Shown: positions 44,448 to 54,508, counted from the first letter of the stretch. The stretch: DNA of 64,000 nucleotides from Rubrivivax sp. (GCA_030653385.1 JAURZM010000050.1:186001-250000); one strand, 5' to 3'. Notes: a model not told the origin generated them from the sequence alone. Numbers and translations: made by a program.

Positions 44448-45281
44448 TCAGCGCAAGACCAGCACCGCCGCGTCGCTGGTACGCAGCAGGCTGCTGGTCG
44501 TGCTGCCCTTCAGCAGCCGCTGCAGCAGGTTCTTGCGCGACGCGCCGATGACCAGCAGCTCAATGCCGGCATCCCGCACAAAAGCTGCGATGGCCGCGTG
44601 CGGGTCGCCCGACAACACCGTGGCGGCGGGCGCGCCGGGCAGCGGCTGTGGGGCGGAAGCGCCGGCCGCCTGCACGGTCACCACGGTCAAGGGCAAGCCC
44701 AGCAACAGCGGGTGCGTGGCCGCTGCCACCAGGGTGCGCTGCGCCTCAGGGCTGCCGTCGTAGGCCAAGGCCACGCGCCTGGGCGGCGCAAACACCGGCC
44801 CGGTGGCCACCAGCACCGGGCAGCCCACGGCCCGGATCAGGCGTTCGACCTGGTGGTCCAGGTGACGCTTGCGTGCCGTGCCGGGGTCGTCGTGTTCGTG
44901 TTCGCCCAGCACCAGCAGCCCGGCACCCACACCCAACTCGGTGACGGTGTCGATCACCTCGCCATGCCGCAGCCGGCCGTCGGCCGCAGCCAGCCCGGCG
45001 GCACCGGCCCGCTCGCGTGCAGCCGCCAGCAGGGCGCGGCCGTTTTCGCGGGCAACACGGCTGCGCTGTGCGTCGTCGTCGCTCAACACTTCGAGCAGGC
45101 TCTCTTGTGCACCGGCGCCGATGGCACCGCTGAAGTCGGTCACACGCGCGGTTTCGGGGTGGCGCTCCAGCACGTGCAGGAACTCCAGCGCGGCGCCGCT
45201 GCGCTGCGCGGCCCAGATCGCCGCGTCCACCGCGGCTTCGGAATTGCTCAAGCCGTCGATGGCGGCCAGGATGCGGTCCAT
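44448..45281 (-). CDS. Tandem universal stress protein
   Basis: A 277-residue protein of two Usp domains (about residues 1-145 and 155-277). The second ends with [20 protein letters not shown], close to the GxxGx9G(S/T) ATP-binding motif, and VLVLR; the first has a degenerate version ([11 protein letters not shown]). It likely binds ATP and acts in stress responses. The start at 45281 fits the family; the longer frame runs into sulP. It lies 11 bases after the SulP gene and is probably co-transcribed with it. Confidence 0.85.
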   Translation of the reverse strand: MDRILAAIDGLSNSEAAVDAAIWAAQRSGAALEFLHVLERHPETARVTDFSGAIGAGAQESLLEVLSDDDAQRSRVARENGRALLAAARERAGAAGLAAADGRLRHGEVIDTVTELGVGAGLLVLGEHEHDDPGTARKRHLDHQVERLIRAVGCPVLVATGPVFAPPRRVALAYDGSPEAQRTLVAAATHPLLLGLPLTVVTVQAAGASAPQPLPGAPAATVLSGDPHAAIAAFVRDAGIELLVIGASRKNLLQRLLKGSTTSSLLRTSDAAVLVLR

Positions 45282-45292
45282 GTGTCGTCCCT

Positions 45293-46768
45293 TCAGTGCA
45301 TCAGTTGTTCGACGGCGCCGGGCTTGTCGTGCACGGCAAAGCGGTCGACCATCGTCGAGCTGGCCTCGTTCAGGCCGATGACCTCGACCTCGGTGCCCTC
45401 GCGCTTGAACTTCAGCACCACCTTGTCCAGTGCGCTCACGGCTGTGATGTCCCAGAAGTGCGCGCGGCTCACGTCGATGCACACCACGTCCACCACCTCC
45501 TTGAAGTCGAAGGCCGCGTTGAAGGCTTCCGACGAACCGAAAAACACCTGACCGACAACGCCGTAGGTGCGTGTGCGGCCATCGCTGCTCAGGCTTCGGT
45601 CCACCCGCAGGATGCGCCCGACCTTGTGCGCGAAGAACAGGCCAGACAGCAGCACGCCGACAAACACACCCTGCGCCAGGTCGTGGGTGGTGACGGTGAC
45701 GATCACGGTGGCCACCATCACGATCGACGAGCTCGGCGGATGTTCGCGCAGCTGGCGCAGCGAGCGCCAGTTGAAGGTGCCGATGGCGACCATGATCATC
45801 ACGGCCACCAGTGCTGCCATCGGGATGCGTGCCACCCAGTCGCCCAGGAACACCACCATGATGAGCAGGAAGCTGCCGGCGGCCAGTGCCGACAGCCGGC
45901 CGCGGCCGCCGGACTTCACGTTGATCACGCTCTGGCCGATCATCGCGCAGCCGGCCATGCCGCCGATGAAGCCGCTGGCGATGTTGGCCACGCCCTGGCC
46001 GACACATTCGCGGTTCTTGTTGCTCGTGGTGTCGGTCAGGTCGTCGACGATCGACGCCGTCATCATCGACTCCAACAGGCCCACCACGGCCAGCGTCACC
46101 GAGAAGGGAAAGATGATGCGCAGCGTCTCCCAGTTCAGCGGCACCTCGGGCAACAGGAACACCGGCAGGCTGTCGGGCAGTTGGCCCATGTCACCCACGG
46201 TGCGGATGTCCATGTCCAGCGCCAGAGCCAGACCGGTGAGCACAACGATGGTGATCAGCGGCGAAGGCACGGCCTTGGTGATGTAGGGGAAGCCATAGAT
46301 GATGGCCAGGCCCGCGGCCGTCATCGCATACACCTGCCAGCCCACGTTCGTGAGCTCGGGCAACTGGGCCAGGAAGATCAGGATGGCCAGTGCGTTGACG
46401 AAGCCGGTGATCACCGAGCGCGAGACGAAGCGCATCAGCGAACCCAGGCGCAAGGCGCCGGCCACGATCTGCAGCACACCCGTCAGCACCGTGGCTGCGA
46501 GCAGGTACTGCAGCCCGTGGTCCTTGACCAGCGTCACCATCACCAGCGCCATTGCACCCGTGGCCGCCGAGATCATGCCCGGCCGGCCGCCGGTGAAGGC
46601 GATCACCACCGCGATGCAGAACGAGGCGTAGAGCCCCACCTTGGGGTCGACACCCGCGATGATCGAAAAGGCGATGGCTTCGGGAATCAGGGCCAGCGCG
46701 ACGACCAGGCCGGCGAGCAAATCGCCGCGCACATTGGACAGCCAGTCCTGGCGGATCTTGTTTTTCAT
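45293..46768 (-). CDS. SulP-family anion transporter with STAS domain
   Basis: A 491-residue transporter with about 11-12 membrane segments. [20 protein letters not shown] at the N-terminus is the SulP signature; a C-terminal STAS domain begins around residue 400 ([17 protein letters not shown], with the phosphorylatable-type Ser/Thr region). Substrates in the family are sulfate, bicarbonate or dicarboxylates; the bicarbonate (BicA-like) branch is possible. The start is at ATG 46768, MKNKIRQDW. About 270 bases of leader with a terminator-like hairpin precede it. Confidence 0.9.
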   Translation of the reverse strand: MKNKIRQDWLSNVRGDLLAGLVVALALIPEAIAFSIIAGVDPKVGLYASFCIAVVIAFTGGRPGMISAATGAMALVMVTLVKDHGLQYLLAATVLTGVLQIVAGALRLGSLMRFVSRSVITGFVNALAILIFLAQLPELTNVGWQVYAMTAAGLAIIYGFPYITKAVPSPLITIVVLTGLALALDMDIRTVGDMGQLPDSLPVFLLPEVPLNWETLRIIFPFSVTLAVVGLLESMMTASIVDDLTDTTSNKNRECVGQGVANIASGFIGGMAGCAMIGQSVINVKSGGRGRLSALAAGSFLLIMVVFLGDWVARIPMAALVAVMIMVAIGTFNWRSLRQLREHPPSSSIVMVATVIVTVTTHDLAQGVFVGVLLSGLFFAHKVGRILRVDRSLSSDGRTRTYGVVGQVFFGSSEAFNAAFDFKEVVDVVCIDVSRAHFWDITAVSALDKVVLKFKREGTEVEVIGLNEASSTMVDRFAVHDKPGAVEQLMH

Positions 46769-46813
46769 GAAAAGGCCTGGCGTTGCGCGCCGGGGGGTGG
46801 CGCAGCGGAGATG

Positions 46814-46853
46814 GAAAAAGGGTGGGTCGGCGCTGAGCGCTGTCAGACCCACC
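46814..46853 (-). terminator. Terminator or attenuator hairpin upstream of sulP
   Basis: On the minus strand GGTGGGTC ... GACCCACC form an outer eight-pair stem, with a further AGCGC/GCGCT pairing inside, followed by CTTTTT. It lies about 45 bases before the SulP start and about 180 bases after the amidohydrolase stop. It either ends the amidohydrolase transcript or works as an attenuator in a SulP leader; position alone cannot decide. Confidence 0.7.
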
Positions 46854-47035
46854 GGGCGCGGGGCAGGGCGCCTTGGGGCGCTATGGCGGTGAGCCGACGG
46901 GGCTCAGGGCTTGCGGGTTCCGGCAAGGAACACCTGGCGTGCGCAGATATTGCATCGCAGCATTCTAAGGGGGAGCCCGCCCGGCAGGCTTCGTGCCAGC
47001 GGCTTGTTGGCAGATGCCCGAAGGCCGCGTCTCGC

Positions 47036-48301
47036 TCAGCGGCCCTGTTCGTGCAGCACCTTTCCCGCGCCGATCGTGCAGCGCACGCGACTGAAGTTTG
47101 CAACGTCGTCGGCGGGGTCGGCGTCGAGCACCACGATGTCGGCCACCATGCCGGCCGCCAGCCGGCCGCGCTGCGGATCTTTCCACCGCGCAGCGGGCCG
47201 GGTGGTGAGCGAAGCCAGGATCTGCATCGGGCTCAGCCCCGCGCGTGCCAGCAGCCGGTATTCGCCGGTCGGGTCGTCATCGCTCATGTAGCCGACGTCG
47301 GTGCCGAACACGATGTCGCCGCCGGCTTCGGCGAAGTCGCGCACGTGTTGGACCGATGCCGCAATCAGCTGTTCGACGATCGGGCCGCGGGCCTGTTCCT
47401 TGGCCAGTTCGTAGCCCATCAAGTGCAGCGTGGGTGTCATCGACACACCGCGCTGCAGGGCCTGCTGCAGCAGCGTGGCAGGCCACCGCGTGGTCGAGCC
47501 GTGCGTGGTGTGGGCCAGCAGGTCCACACCGGCGTCGATGGCCGCTTGCACGCCCGCCAGGTCGGTCGGGTGGGCCACCACGGTGCCGCCGCGGCGATGC
47601 GTGGCGCTGGCCGCTGCGCGTGCAGTGTCGGCTGGCAGGCGTGTGACCCGGCCCTGGCGTGGCGTGGCAAGGAAAAGCTTGGTGCCGACTGCGCCAGCGT
47701 CCATATTGACCTGCACCGCGTTGACGGCTTGTTCGGCACTGGCCAATTGCGGCAGGCGGGCCAGGAAATCAGGCCCCAGCGGATCCAGGTAACCCGGCAG
47801 GCCCTTGTCGGGGAACAGCGGCAGGCCCAGCGTCAGGATGCGGGGGCCCCTCACCTCGCCCTGGGCGATGCGCTGCTGCAACGCGCGGGTCTGGGTGTGA
47901 TCGGAGCCCAGGTCCACGGCGGTGGTGAAGCCGTGCCGCGTCAGCATCGTGTTCAGCCGCTGCGTCAGTTGCGTGGCTGGGCGCCGCGCCGCATCGGCCC
48001 AGGCAGGGCCGAGCAGGTGCACGTGGCTGTTGGTGAAACCGGCCATCAGCACCGGCCCGCTGCAGCGGGACACGGTGGTGCCGGGTGGCACCTGCAAGTC
48101 CTGGCGGCTGCCCACGCCGACGATGGTGTCGCCCCGGACCAGGACCGCGCCGTCGATCAAGGGCGGCTGCTCGGGCGACAGGTAGACCTTGCCGCCGTGC
48201 AGCAGCCAGGTGGCTGGCGCTGGCGGTGTTTGGGCCTGCACCGGGCCCGGCATGGCCGACAAGGCGGCAAACAGGGCCAGCAAAGGTCTGCGCGTCGACA
48301 T
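47036..48301 (-). CDS. Exported amidohydrolase
   Basis: A 421-residue amidohydrolase-superfamily enzyme with a Sec signal (LLALFAALSAMPGPVQAQ). The binuclear metal site is recognisable: HVH in FTNSHVHLLG, carbamylated-Lys candidate in GTKLFL, His in VVAHPTD and LLAHTTH, and Asp in FGTDVGY. The C-terminal LAAGMVADIVVLDADP is typical of imidazolonepropionase-like members. It would hydrolyse a periplasmic amide or cyclic compound; the substrate is unknown. Confidence 0.85.
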   Translation of the reverse strand: MSTRRPLLALFAALSAMPGPVQAQTPPAPATWLLHGGKVYLSPEQPPLIDGAVLVRGDTIVGVGSRQDLQVPPGTTVSRCSGPVLMAGFTNSHVHLLGPAWADAARRPATQLTQRLNTMLTRHGFTTAVDLGSDHTQTRALQQRIAQGEVRGPRILTLGLPLFPDKGLPGYLDPLGPDFLARLPQLASAEQAVNAVQVNMDAGAVGTKLFLATPRQGRVTRLPADTARAAASATHRRGGTVVAHPTDLAGVQAAIDAGVDLLAHTTHGSTTRWPATLLQQALQRGVSMTPTLHLMGYELAKEQARGPIVEQLIAASVQHVRDFAEAGGDIVFGTDVGYMSDDDPTGEYRLLARAGLSPMQILASLTTRPAARWKDPQRGRLAAGMVADIVVLDADPADDVANFSRVRCTIGAGKVLHEQGR

Positions 48302-48378
48302 GGCGTGGGCTCAGCTGCGGGGCTGCCATTGTCTGCCGCCTGTAGCCGGACCGAACCCCGGCGATGCCCTTGAGAGGG

Positions 48379-49065
48379 CTAACTGGCGTGGCTTGTGGCA
48401 GAGCGGCGCGACAGGCGCAGGGCCAGCAGCGCCAGGGCCACCAGCGGCACGCTGCCGGGTTCGGGCACCACGCTGAAGGCGCCAACCTGGATTTCGTCGA
48501 CCCAGGCGAAGTTGCAACGCAGCACACCACCGGGCGAGCCGGCACCACCCGAGGGGCAGTCGGTGAGCGACGTCACAACACCACCTGATGCACGCAGCCG
48601 CACTTCGTCGAAATCGCCACCGGCAAAGCCGTACCAGCTGCCCCCGAAGCTGGTCGCCAGCGTGCCGCTGAGCACGATCACACCGTCGTCGGCCAGTTCG
48701 AAGTACAGCGACTGCGGCGGCACGTTCCAGCCCGATCCACCGAAGAAGGTGATGGCGTCGAAGTTCTCGCCGCTGTCCAGCGTCAGGCGTGTCCAGCCGT
48801 CGTCGCCACCGTTGGGGTACCAGGACCGTGTGCCGAAGCCGAGGCCGGACTCCGTCCACAGGCCGATGGCCGGAACGCCGTCCATCTGCGTGGCACGGAT
48901 GCCCTGCTGTGACCAGGTGGCGGCAATGAACTCCGGCGCCAGTTCGAAGTCGTTGACGGCCACCGGGCTGGCCACGATGTCCTGCAGGTGCACGGTGGCC
49001 GCCGGGCTGGCGCCTGCTGCGCCAAGCGCTGCTGCTGCCAGCAGATGTCGGGTGATGGTTTGCAT
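48379..49065 (-). CDS. PEP-CTERM sorted exported protein
   Basis: A 228-residue secreted protein with an N-terminal signal (HLLAAAALGAAGASPAA) and a C-terminal PEP-CTERM tag: VPEPGSVPL, a hydrophobic helix and the basic RLSRR end. The tag is recognised and cut by an exosortase (EpsH/XrtA type), not found in this window. The middle is a beta-rich jelly-roll-like domain with WTRLTLDSGENFDAITFFGG and two cysteines. Ribosome site GGGAG precedes the ATG. Probably an extracellular matrix or surface protein. Confidence 0.88.
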   Translation of the reverse strand: MQTITRHLLAAAALGAAGASPAATVHLQDIVASPVAVNDFELAPEFIAATWSQQGIRATQMDGVPAIGLWTESGLGFGTRSWYPNGGDDGWTRLTLDSGENFDAITFFGGSGWNVPPQSLYFELADDGVIVLSGTLATSFGGSWYGFAGGDFDEVRLRASGGVVTSLTDCPSGGAGSPGGVLRCNFAWVDEIQVGAFSVVPEPGSVPLVALALLALRLSRRSATSHAS

Positions 49066-49259
49066 GGGGCACTCCCTGGGTTGATGGCTTGCCGGGAAGG
49101 CTACGCAGCGCACCGTTGCGCGGGCGTTCCGACAGCGTTCCGGTGGGCGTTGCTGACGAACCCCTGCGAACACACAGCGCAACGGCCATGGAACGCTGGC
49201 GCAACGACCTGCCGCGCAAGCTGCGTTCCATCACCACTGCCGTGCATCGGGAACACACC

Positions 49260-50609
49260 ATGAACCTTCGTTCGCCTGTCTGTCGAGATGGCACCAGCGG
49301 CCGCTGGGCTTCACCCCTGAACTGGGCCATGGCCGTCTTGTTGCTGCTGGTGCCAGCCCAGGCCGTGCAAGCCGAACCACCGCAGCGCGCGCTGCCGGCG
49401 CCGGCTTTCAGCACGGCGCGTTTCGAGGCGGCCATGAAGCGCGAGATGGACGGCCTGGCCAAGGGCTGGTCCTTTGCCGTGGCCGACCGCCATGGCGTGC
49501 GCGCCAAGGGGGCCGGTGGCTGGGCGCAGGCGCCCGGTGATGGCGACGTGGTGATGGGCCCCGGCACCGCCAGCGGCATGGGTTCGGTGACCAAGGTGCT
49601 GGCGGGTGTTGCCCTGCTGCACCTGCTGGAACGGCAGAAGCTGGCGCCGCTGAGCGTGTCGCAGCAACTCGACAAACCGATGCTGGTGGCCCTGCCCCCG
49701 AAGTGGCAGGGTGCGTGGCCGGGGCGGAACCTGGAACGCATCAGCTTGCGCCAGCTGCTGCAGCACCGCTCGGGCTTTCGCAACAAAAACTGCGGTGGCA
49801 CCAGCCTGGACCCGCTGGCGCAGATGGCCCAAGGCGTGGAGCTGGCCGATGTGGGCGAGCTCGATTGCTACAACAACCACAACTACTACCTGCTGCGCTA
49901 CATCGTCGCCACGCTCGCCTACCCCGACGAGGTGAAAACGCTGGACCAGCGTTTCCGCGACCGGCCGCTCGAGGAGTACACCCAGACCTTCAACGTCGTG
50001 CTGAGCAATCTGTTCGAACGTTATGTGCAGCGTGAACTGCTGCCCTTGAGCCGACAGCCGCTGGCCTTCACCTGCCGGCCCTACCAGTTGCCGAACAAGT
50101 TGGTGGCCAAGGGCTACGGTTCGGCCGATGCCGCCAAGGGTGCGCTGCTGAAAACGGCCGAATCGCACAAGGCCGCCGGTGGCTACTGCGCCAGCCAGGG
50201 CAGCTGGTATGCGTCGGCCGAGACTCTGGCGGAATTCGGCCGCGCGATGATGCTGTCCGACCGCTGGTTGTCGGCCGGCACACGCGGCGCACTCTACGAA
50301 CCGGCACGCTGGCGCGAAACCTTCCCCTGGGCAAGTACCGTGACACAGGCCGAGCTGGGCACCACCTTCGGGCAGTCGCGCATGGCCTACCACGGCGGTG
50401 CCGAAGGGGGCTACCGGGCGGCGCTGGTGCTGCTGCCGGGCGGACACGTCGCGGCGGCGCTGGCCAACAGCCCGATGGAGGCCACGGAGGCCGACGAAAA
50501 CCGCGGCACGTCGCTGCGCCTGGCCCAGGCGCTGGTGGATGCCTTTGCCGAGTCGACACGTGGCCGAGGCGCGGGCCGCGCGCCAGCGGGCGGGGCCTCA
50601 CCGCGCTGA
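49260..50609 (+). CDS. Beta-lactamase-fold serine hydrolase, exported
   Basis: A 449-residue protein of the class C beta-lactamase/AmpH-like superfamily. A signal segment (WAMAVLLLLVPAQAVQA) precedes the hydrolase domain, in which Ser109-Val-Thr-Lys112 is the SxxK motif, YNN in CYNNHNYY the second motif, and HGG in YHGGAEGGY the third. It probably acts as a periplasmic esterase, peptidase or transpeptidase-like enzyme; resistance activity should not be assumed. The ATG at 49260 is preferred because the signal follows it; another start lies at 49188. The 3' end overlaps the convergent SARP-like gene by 12 bases. Confidence 0.8.
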   Translation: MNLRSPVCRDGTSGRWASPLNWAMAVLLLLVPAQAVQAEPPQRALPAPAFSTARFEAAMKREMDGLAKGWSFAVADRHGVRAKGAGGWAQAPGDGDVVMGPGTASGMGSVTKVLAGVALLHLLERQKLAPLSVSQQLDKPMLVALPPKWQGAWPGRNLERISLRQLLQHRSGFRNKNCGGTSLDPLAQMAQGVELADVGELDCYNNHNYYLLRYIVATLAYPDEVKTLDQRFRDRPLEEYTQTFNVVLSNLFERYVQRELLPLSRQPLAFTCRPYQLPNKLVAKGYGSADAAKGALLKTAESHKAAGGYCASQGSWYASAETLAEFGRAMMLSDRWLSAGTRGALYEPARWRETFPWASTVTQAELGTTFGQSRMAYHGGAEGGYRAALVLLPGGHVAAALANSPMEATEADENRGTSLRLAQALVDAFAESTRGRGAGRAPAGGASPR

Positions 50610-53285
50610 GCGGCCGTGCAATTCGACAGGTTCCAGTTCGGCGTGGATGTCCGCGTTTATCGCGGTCAGCAGCTGGATGGCCGGCAGCTGTGCCCAGGCC
50701 TCTGCGCGGCTGTCGCCAGCCCAGGCCCTGCGGGCCACCGGCAGCAACAGGGCCCCGATGGCGCGATTGCCGGTGCCCAGGCCGGCGCGCACGGCAGCGT
50801 GCATGGCGCGGCGTGCGGCCGTGGTGTCGCCCAGCCGCAGGTCCACACAGGCCTGGGCCATCCAGGCGCTGGCGTGGGCCGCGACGTCGCCTGTGTCGTT
50901 TGCGCGTGCCAGGGCCTGTGCGGCCTGGGCCCGGGCTTCGTCGGTGCGGCCCAGGTCGGCCAGCACCCGCGCCAGTTCAGCGTGCAGGTAAGGCAGGAAA
51001 AAGGGAAAGCCGCTGCGGCTGCCGATGACCAGGCCGGCCTGGGCCCAGGGCAGGGCCAGCTCAGGCTGACCAGCGGTGGAGTGGCTTTGCGACAGGTTGA
51101 AGTGGTTGTACATGCGCTGCACCTCGTCGCCCGCGGTCTGGTTCATCAGCAGCGCCCGGTGCACCTGCTCACGGGCCTTGTTGTGTTTGCCACCTTGTAT
51201 CAAGGCCATGCCCAGCGCATCGAGCAAGGCGGCTTGCAGATGGCCTGTGCCTTCGGGCTGCGGCAGCGCCAGGGCTTGTTCAAAAAGCTGCACGGCCTGC
51301 CGGGCGTCGCAGGCCCGGCGAGCGGCATGGCCCAGCGTGCGCAGGCACATCGACATGCCACCGGCATGGCCGGCCGCTTGCAAGACCTGCAGTGCAGCCT
51401 GCGCCAGGCTGCCGGCTCGTGTGTCTTCGTCCAGCCACAACAGGATCCAGGCCTGGTGCGACTGCAGCGTGGCGCCGGCCACCGTGGCCGGCCCGAAACG
51501 CTGCGCAGCTTCGCCCAGCAAGGCCACGGCTTCGTGTCGGCGGCCGTTGACCAGAGCGGACCACTGGATGCGCGTGAGCGCTGCTTCGACGGCTGCGGCG
51601 TCGCCTTGCTGCACCGTGTGGTGCCAGGCCGCCAGCACGTTTTCGTTTTCCTGCGGCGGCAGCGGTTGACGCTGTTGCAGCAGGGCCAGGTAGTGGCGTG
51701 CATGCCGCTGCTCGCGTTCACCGGCATCGTCCAGTTGCGCCAGCTTGCTGCTGGCATGGTCGTGAACCAGCGGGTGCATGTCCAGCCGGCCGTCGGGGCT
51801 GGAACGCAGCATCGACTTGTCCACCAGTGCAGCCAGCATGGGCAGCTCGACACCCGCCACCTGCGAGGCGGCCTTGCGGTCGAAACCACCCCGGAACACC
51901 GCGAGCGCGGCGTAGGCCTGGCGCTCGGCCTGCGTGAGCAGCCGCCACGAAGACTCGAACACGGCGGCCGGCCCGCTGCTGGCCGAGGCCGTGGCGCCGT
52001 CGGCCATGTCGCGCGCCAGTTCGTCGGCGCCCAGCACCCGCATCCAGGCCGCAGCCCATTCGATGGCCAGTGGCAAGCCGCCCACGCGGCGGCAGATGTC
52101 CAGCACCGGCTGCAGTGCGCCGGCCAGGTCGAAGCGCGGCTGCACGGCGCGCGCGCGTTCGTCGAACAGGCGCACCGCCGGGCTCAGCCGGGCCTGCGCA
52201 GCCGTGTCGCCAGCGGCGGGCAGTTCGAGCCCGGCCAGCGGCAGGCAGCACTCGCCGTCGATGTCCAAGCGCTCGCGCGACGTGACCAGCAGCCGCAGGC
52301 CGGGCGCACCCGCCAGCAATGGGGGCACGGCGGCGGCGGCGTCGATGACGGCTTCGAAGCCGTCCAGCACCAGCAGCATCGATCGCGACGCCAGTGCGCG
52401 CGCCAGTGCCACTGCCGGGTCGGTGTGGGGCGGCAGCGCGAGGCCCAGCGTGTCGGCCACCCGCGCGGGCACGGCGCCGGGGGTGCTCAGGTCGTCCAGC
52501 ACGACCAGCGCAGCGCCGTGCACGAAGCCAGGCGCCATGGCATCGGCCGCATGGCGCGCCAGGCGCGACTTGCCCACGCCACCCGGGCCCAGCACGGTGA
52601 CCAGGCGTGAGCGGTCCAGCAGCAGCTGCAGCTCTCGCAATTCCTGTTCACGCCCCACCAGCACCGACAGCGGCGACAGCTGCGGTGTGGTCTGGCGACG
52701 CACATAGGCCAGGCCGGCACTGTCTTGCGGGTCGGCGCGCAGCAGCTGTTCGGCCAGCTCGGCTGCCACTTCAGGCGTGGCTTGCGCCAGCGCCTGCGCG
52801 GCCGCGTTGCGCCAGCGCTGTTGGTGCTGTCGGCGCTGTTCGTGCAGCCAACGGGTGAAGGGTTCGCTGGCCGCTTCGTCCAGCCCTTGCAAGGGTGTGC
52901 CAGTGCCCAGTTGCGCGGCATCGAGCCAGCGTGCTTCCAGGCTGGCGGCGTCGAAGGCCGCCAGGTCACTGCCGGCCTGGCAGCGCAGACCACGCGGGCC
53001 TTCTTCCAGGGCCACCCGCGTGTGCAGTTGCCGCAGTTGCAGCAGCACCTTGCGCAGGTTGGCTCGGGCCTGCGCGCCCTGGCGGTCGGGCCACATCAGT
53101 GCCGCCAGCCACTCGCGGCTGACCCAGCCCTGTGCCGGCGCAGCGTCGCCCGAACTGCCCAGCCAGCCCAGCACGGCCAGCACCTGGTGCGGACGTGTCG
53201 GGTTCAGCGGCTGCGGTGCTGCTCCCGGGCTCAGCAGGCACGGGCTGCCCAGCAATTGCAAGGTGGTGTCCGGCATGGGATGCAT
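50598..53285 (-). CDS. SARP/AfsR-like ATPase transcriptional regulator
   Basis: An 895-residue regulator. The N-terminal 200 residues resemble an OmpR-like DNA-binding domain plus bacterial transcriptional activation domain (LARPHQ-like start, ANLRKVLLQLRQL). An NTPase follows with P-loop LGPGGVGKSRLARH, LLVLDGFEAV as Walker B, LLVTSRERL and GGLPLAIEWAAAW, the STAND/NB-ARC-type signature. The last 350 residues are TPR-like helical repeats. Such signal-integrating regulators are best known from actinomycetes but also occur in beta-proteobacteria. The start is uncertain between ATGs at 53285 and 53276. Divergent from the FAD oxidoreductase. Confidence 0.8.
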   Translation of the reverse strand: MHPMPDTTLQLLGSPCLLSPGAAPQPLNPTRPHQVLAVLGWLGSSGDAAPAQGWVSREWLAALMWPDRQGAQARANLRKVLLQLRQLHTRVALEEGPRGLRCQAGSDLAAFDAASLEARWLDAAQLGTGTPLQGLDEAASEPFTRWLHEQRRQHQQRWRNAAAQALAQATPEVAAELAEQLLRADPQDSAGLAYVRRQTTPQLSPLSVLVGREQELRELQLLLDRSRLVTVLGPGGVGKSRLARHAADAMAPGFVHGAALVVLDDLSTPGAVPARVADTLGLALPPHTDPAVALARALASRSMLLVLDGFEAVIDAAAAVPPLLAGAPGLRLLVTSRERLDIDGECCLPLAGLELPAAGDTAAQARLSPAVRLFDERARAVQPRFDLAGALQPVLDICRRVGGLPLAIEWAAAWMRVLGADELARDMADGATASASSGPAAVFESSWRLLTQAERQAYAALAVFRGGFDRKAASQVAGVELPMLAALVDKSMLRSSPDGRLDMHPLVHDHASSKLAQLDDAGEREQRHARHYLALLQQRQPLPPQENENVLAAWHHTVQQGDAAAVEAALTRIQWSALVNGRRHEAVALLGEAAQRFGPATVAGATLQSHQAWILLWLDEDTRAGSLAQAALQVLQAAGHAGGMSMCLRTLGHAARRACDARQAVQLFEQALALPQPEGTGHLQAALLDALGMALIQGGKHNKAREQVHRALLMNQTAGDEVQRMYNHFNLSQSHSTAGQPELALPWAQAGLVIGSRSGFPFFLPYLHAELARVLADLGRTDEARAQAAQALARANDTGDVAAHASAWMAQACVDLRLGDTTAARRAMHAAVRAGLGTGNRAIGALLLPVARRAWAGDSRAEAWAQLPAIQLLTAINADIHAELEPVELHGRSAR

Positions 53286-53371
53286 GCTAAGCACCCGCTG
53301 CCGATCAGCAAGCGGGCCGGCGGCGTGGGCGCGAGACAATCGTGGCCAATTGTTTTCTGGCGAGCCAAACG

Positions 53372-54508
53372 ATGGAGCAAATCGACGCCCTGGTGGTGGG
53401 GGCCGGCGTGGTGGGCCTGGCGGTGGGTCGCGAGCTGGCGCGGCGCGGCCTGGAGACGGTGGTGGTCGAAGCCGCCCAGGGCATCGGCCAGGGGGTGAGT
53501 TCGCGCAACAGCGAGGTCATCCACGCCGGTCTTTACTACAAACCCGGCAGCGCCAAGGCGCGTTTGTGTGTGCGTGGCAAGGAATTGCTCTACGCCTTCT
53601 GTGCCAGCCATGGTGTGCCCCACCGCGCCTGCGGCAAGTTGGTGGTGGCCACCGCCGAAGACCAGCATGCTGCCTTGCACGCCCTGGCCCAGCGGGCGAA
53701 GGCCAACGGGGTGCCGGTCGAAACCTGGTCGCCAGAGCAGTTGCGCCGCAAGGAACCGGCGCTGCACGCGACGCAGGCCTTGTGGTCGCCGACCACCGGC
53801 ATCGTCGACAGCCATGCCCTGATGCTGGCCTTGCAGGGCGACATGGAATCGGCCGGGGGCAATCTGGCCCTGTGCTCGCGGGTGCTGCGGGCCGACTTCG
53901 GCGCCGGCCGGCCGGCGCGGGTGCAGGTGCAATCCGCCGATGGTGAGTTCGAGATCGACACCCGCGTGCTGGTCAATGCCGCCGGCTTGCATGCCTGTTC
54001 GCTCGCCAGGCACTTCCAGGGTCTGCCCGCGCAACACGTGCCCACGCCCCGCTTTGCCAAGGGCAGCTACTTCACCCTGGCCGGCCGCACGCCTTTCGGG
54101 TGCCTGGTCTACCCGGCGCCCGTGGACGCCTGGCTGGGTGTGCACGTGACCCTGGACCTGGCCGGGCAGGCGCGTTTCGGACCTGACCTGGAGTGGCTGG
54201 ACGCCGACACACCCGAGGCCATCGACTACGCGGTGGACCCTTCGCGTGCGCTGGCGTTCGAAGACGCCATCCGGCGCTACTGGCCGGCACTGCCCGCCGG
54301 CGCCTTGCAGCCGGCCTACAGCGGCGTGCGCCCCAAGATCCACGGACCGGGCGAAGCGGCGCCCGACTTCCGCATCGACGGGCCGTCACAACACGGCGTG
54401 CCGGGTCTGGTCAACCTGTTTGGCATCGAGTCGCCGGGCTTGACGTCTTCAATGGCGATTGCCGAAGCAGTCGCCGAAGCAGTCGCCGGGGCGCCGGACC
54501 TGCACTGA
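53372..54508 (+). CDS. FAD-dependent oxidoreductase, L-2-hydroxyglutarate oxidase-like
   Basis: A 378-residue DAO-fold flavoprotein. DALVVGAGVVGLAVGRELA is the FAD-binding Rossmann motif, SSRNSEVIHAGLYY is the substrate/FAD region typical of LhgO/YgaF-like proteins, and SGVRPKIHGPG and GIESPGLTSS complete the fold. It likely oxidises an L-2-hydroxy acid, passing electrons to oxygen or quinone. ATG 53372 begins the fold directly. No partner gene suggests the physiological substrate. Confidence 0.87.
   Translation: MEQIDALVVGAGVVGLAVGRELARRGLETVVVEAAQGIGQGVSSRNSEVIHAGLYYKPGSAKARLCVRGKELLYAFCASHGVPHRACGKLVVATAEDQHAALHALAQRAKANGVPVETWSPEQLRRKEPALHATQALWSPTTGIVDSHALMLALQGDMESAGGNLALCSRVLRADFGAGRPARVQVQSADGEFEIDTRVLVNAAGLHACSLARHFQGLPAQHVPTPRFAKGSYFTLAGRTPFGCLVYPAPVDAWLGVHVTLDLAGQARFGPDLEWLDADTPEAIDYAVDPSRALAFEDAIRRYWPALPAGALQPAYSGVRPKIHGPGEAAPDFRIDGPSQHGVPGLVNLFGIESPGLTSSMAIAEAVAEAVAGAPDLH

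Noticed and set aside
45296-48373. A 1025-codon open frame on the plus strand opposite sulP and the amidohydrolase
   Set aside because: It spans two well-supported genes and their spacer, with a His/Gln/Asp-rich composition typical of antisense frames; no motif recognised.
50616-52610. A 664-codon plus-strand frame opposite the SARP-like regulator
   Set aside because: Same reason: antisense shadow of a gene with a clear P-loop ATPase.
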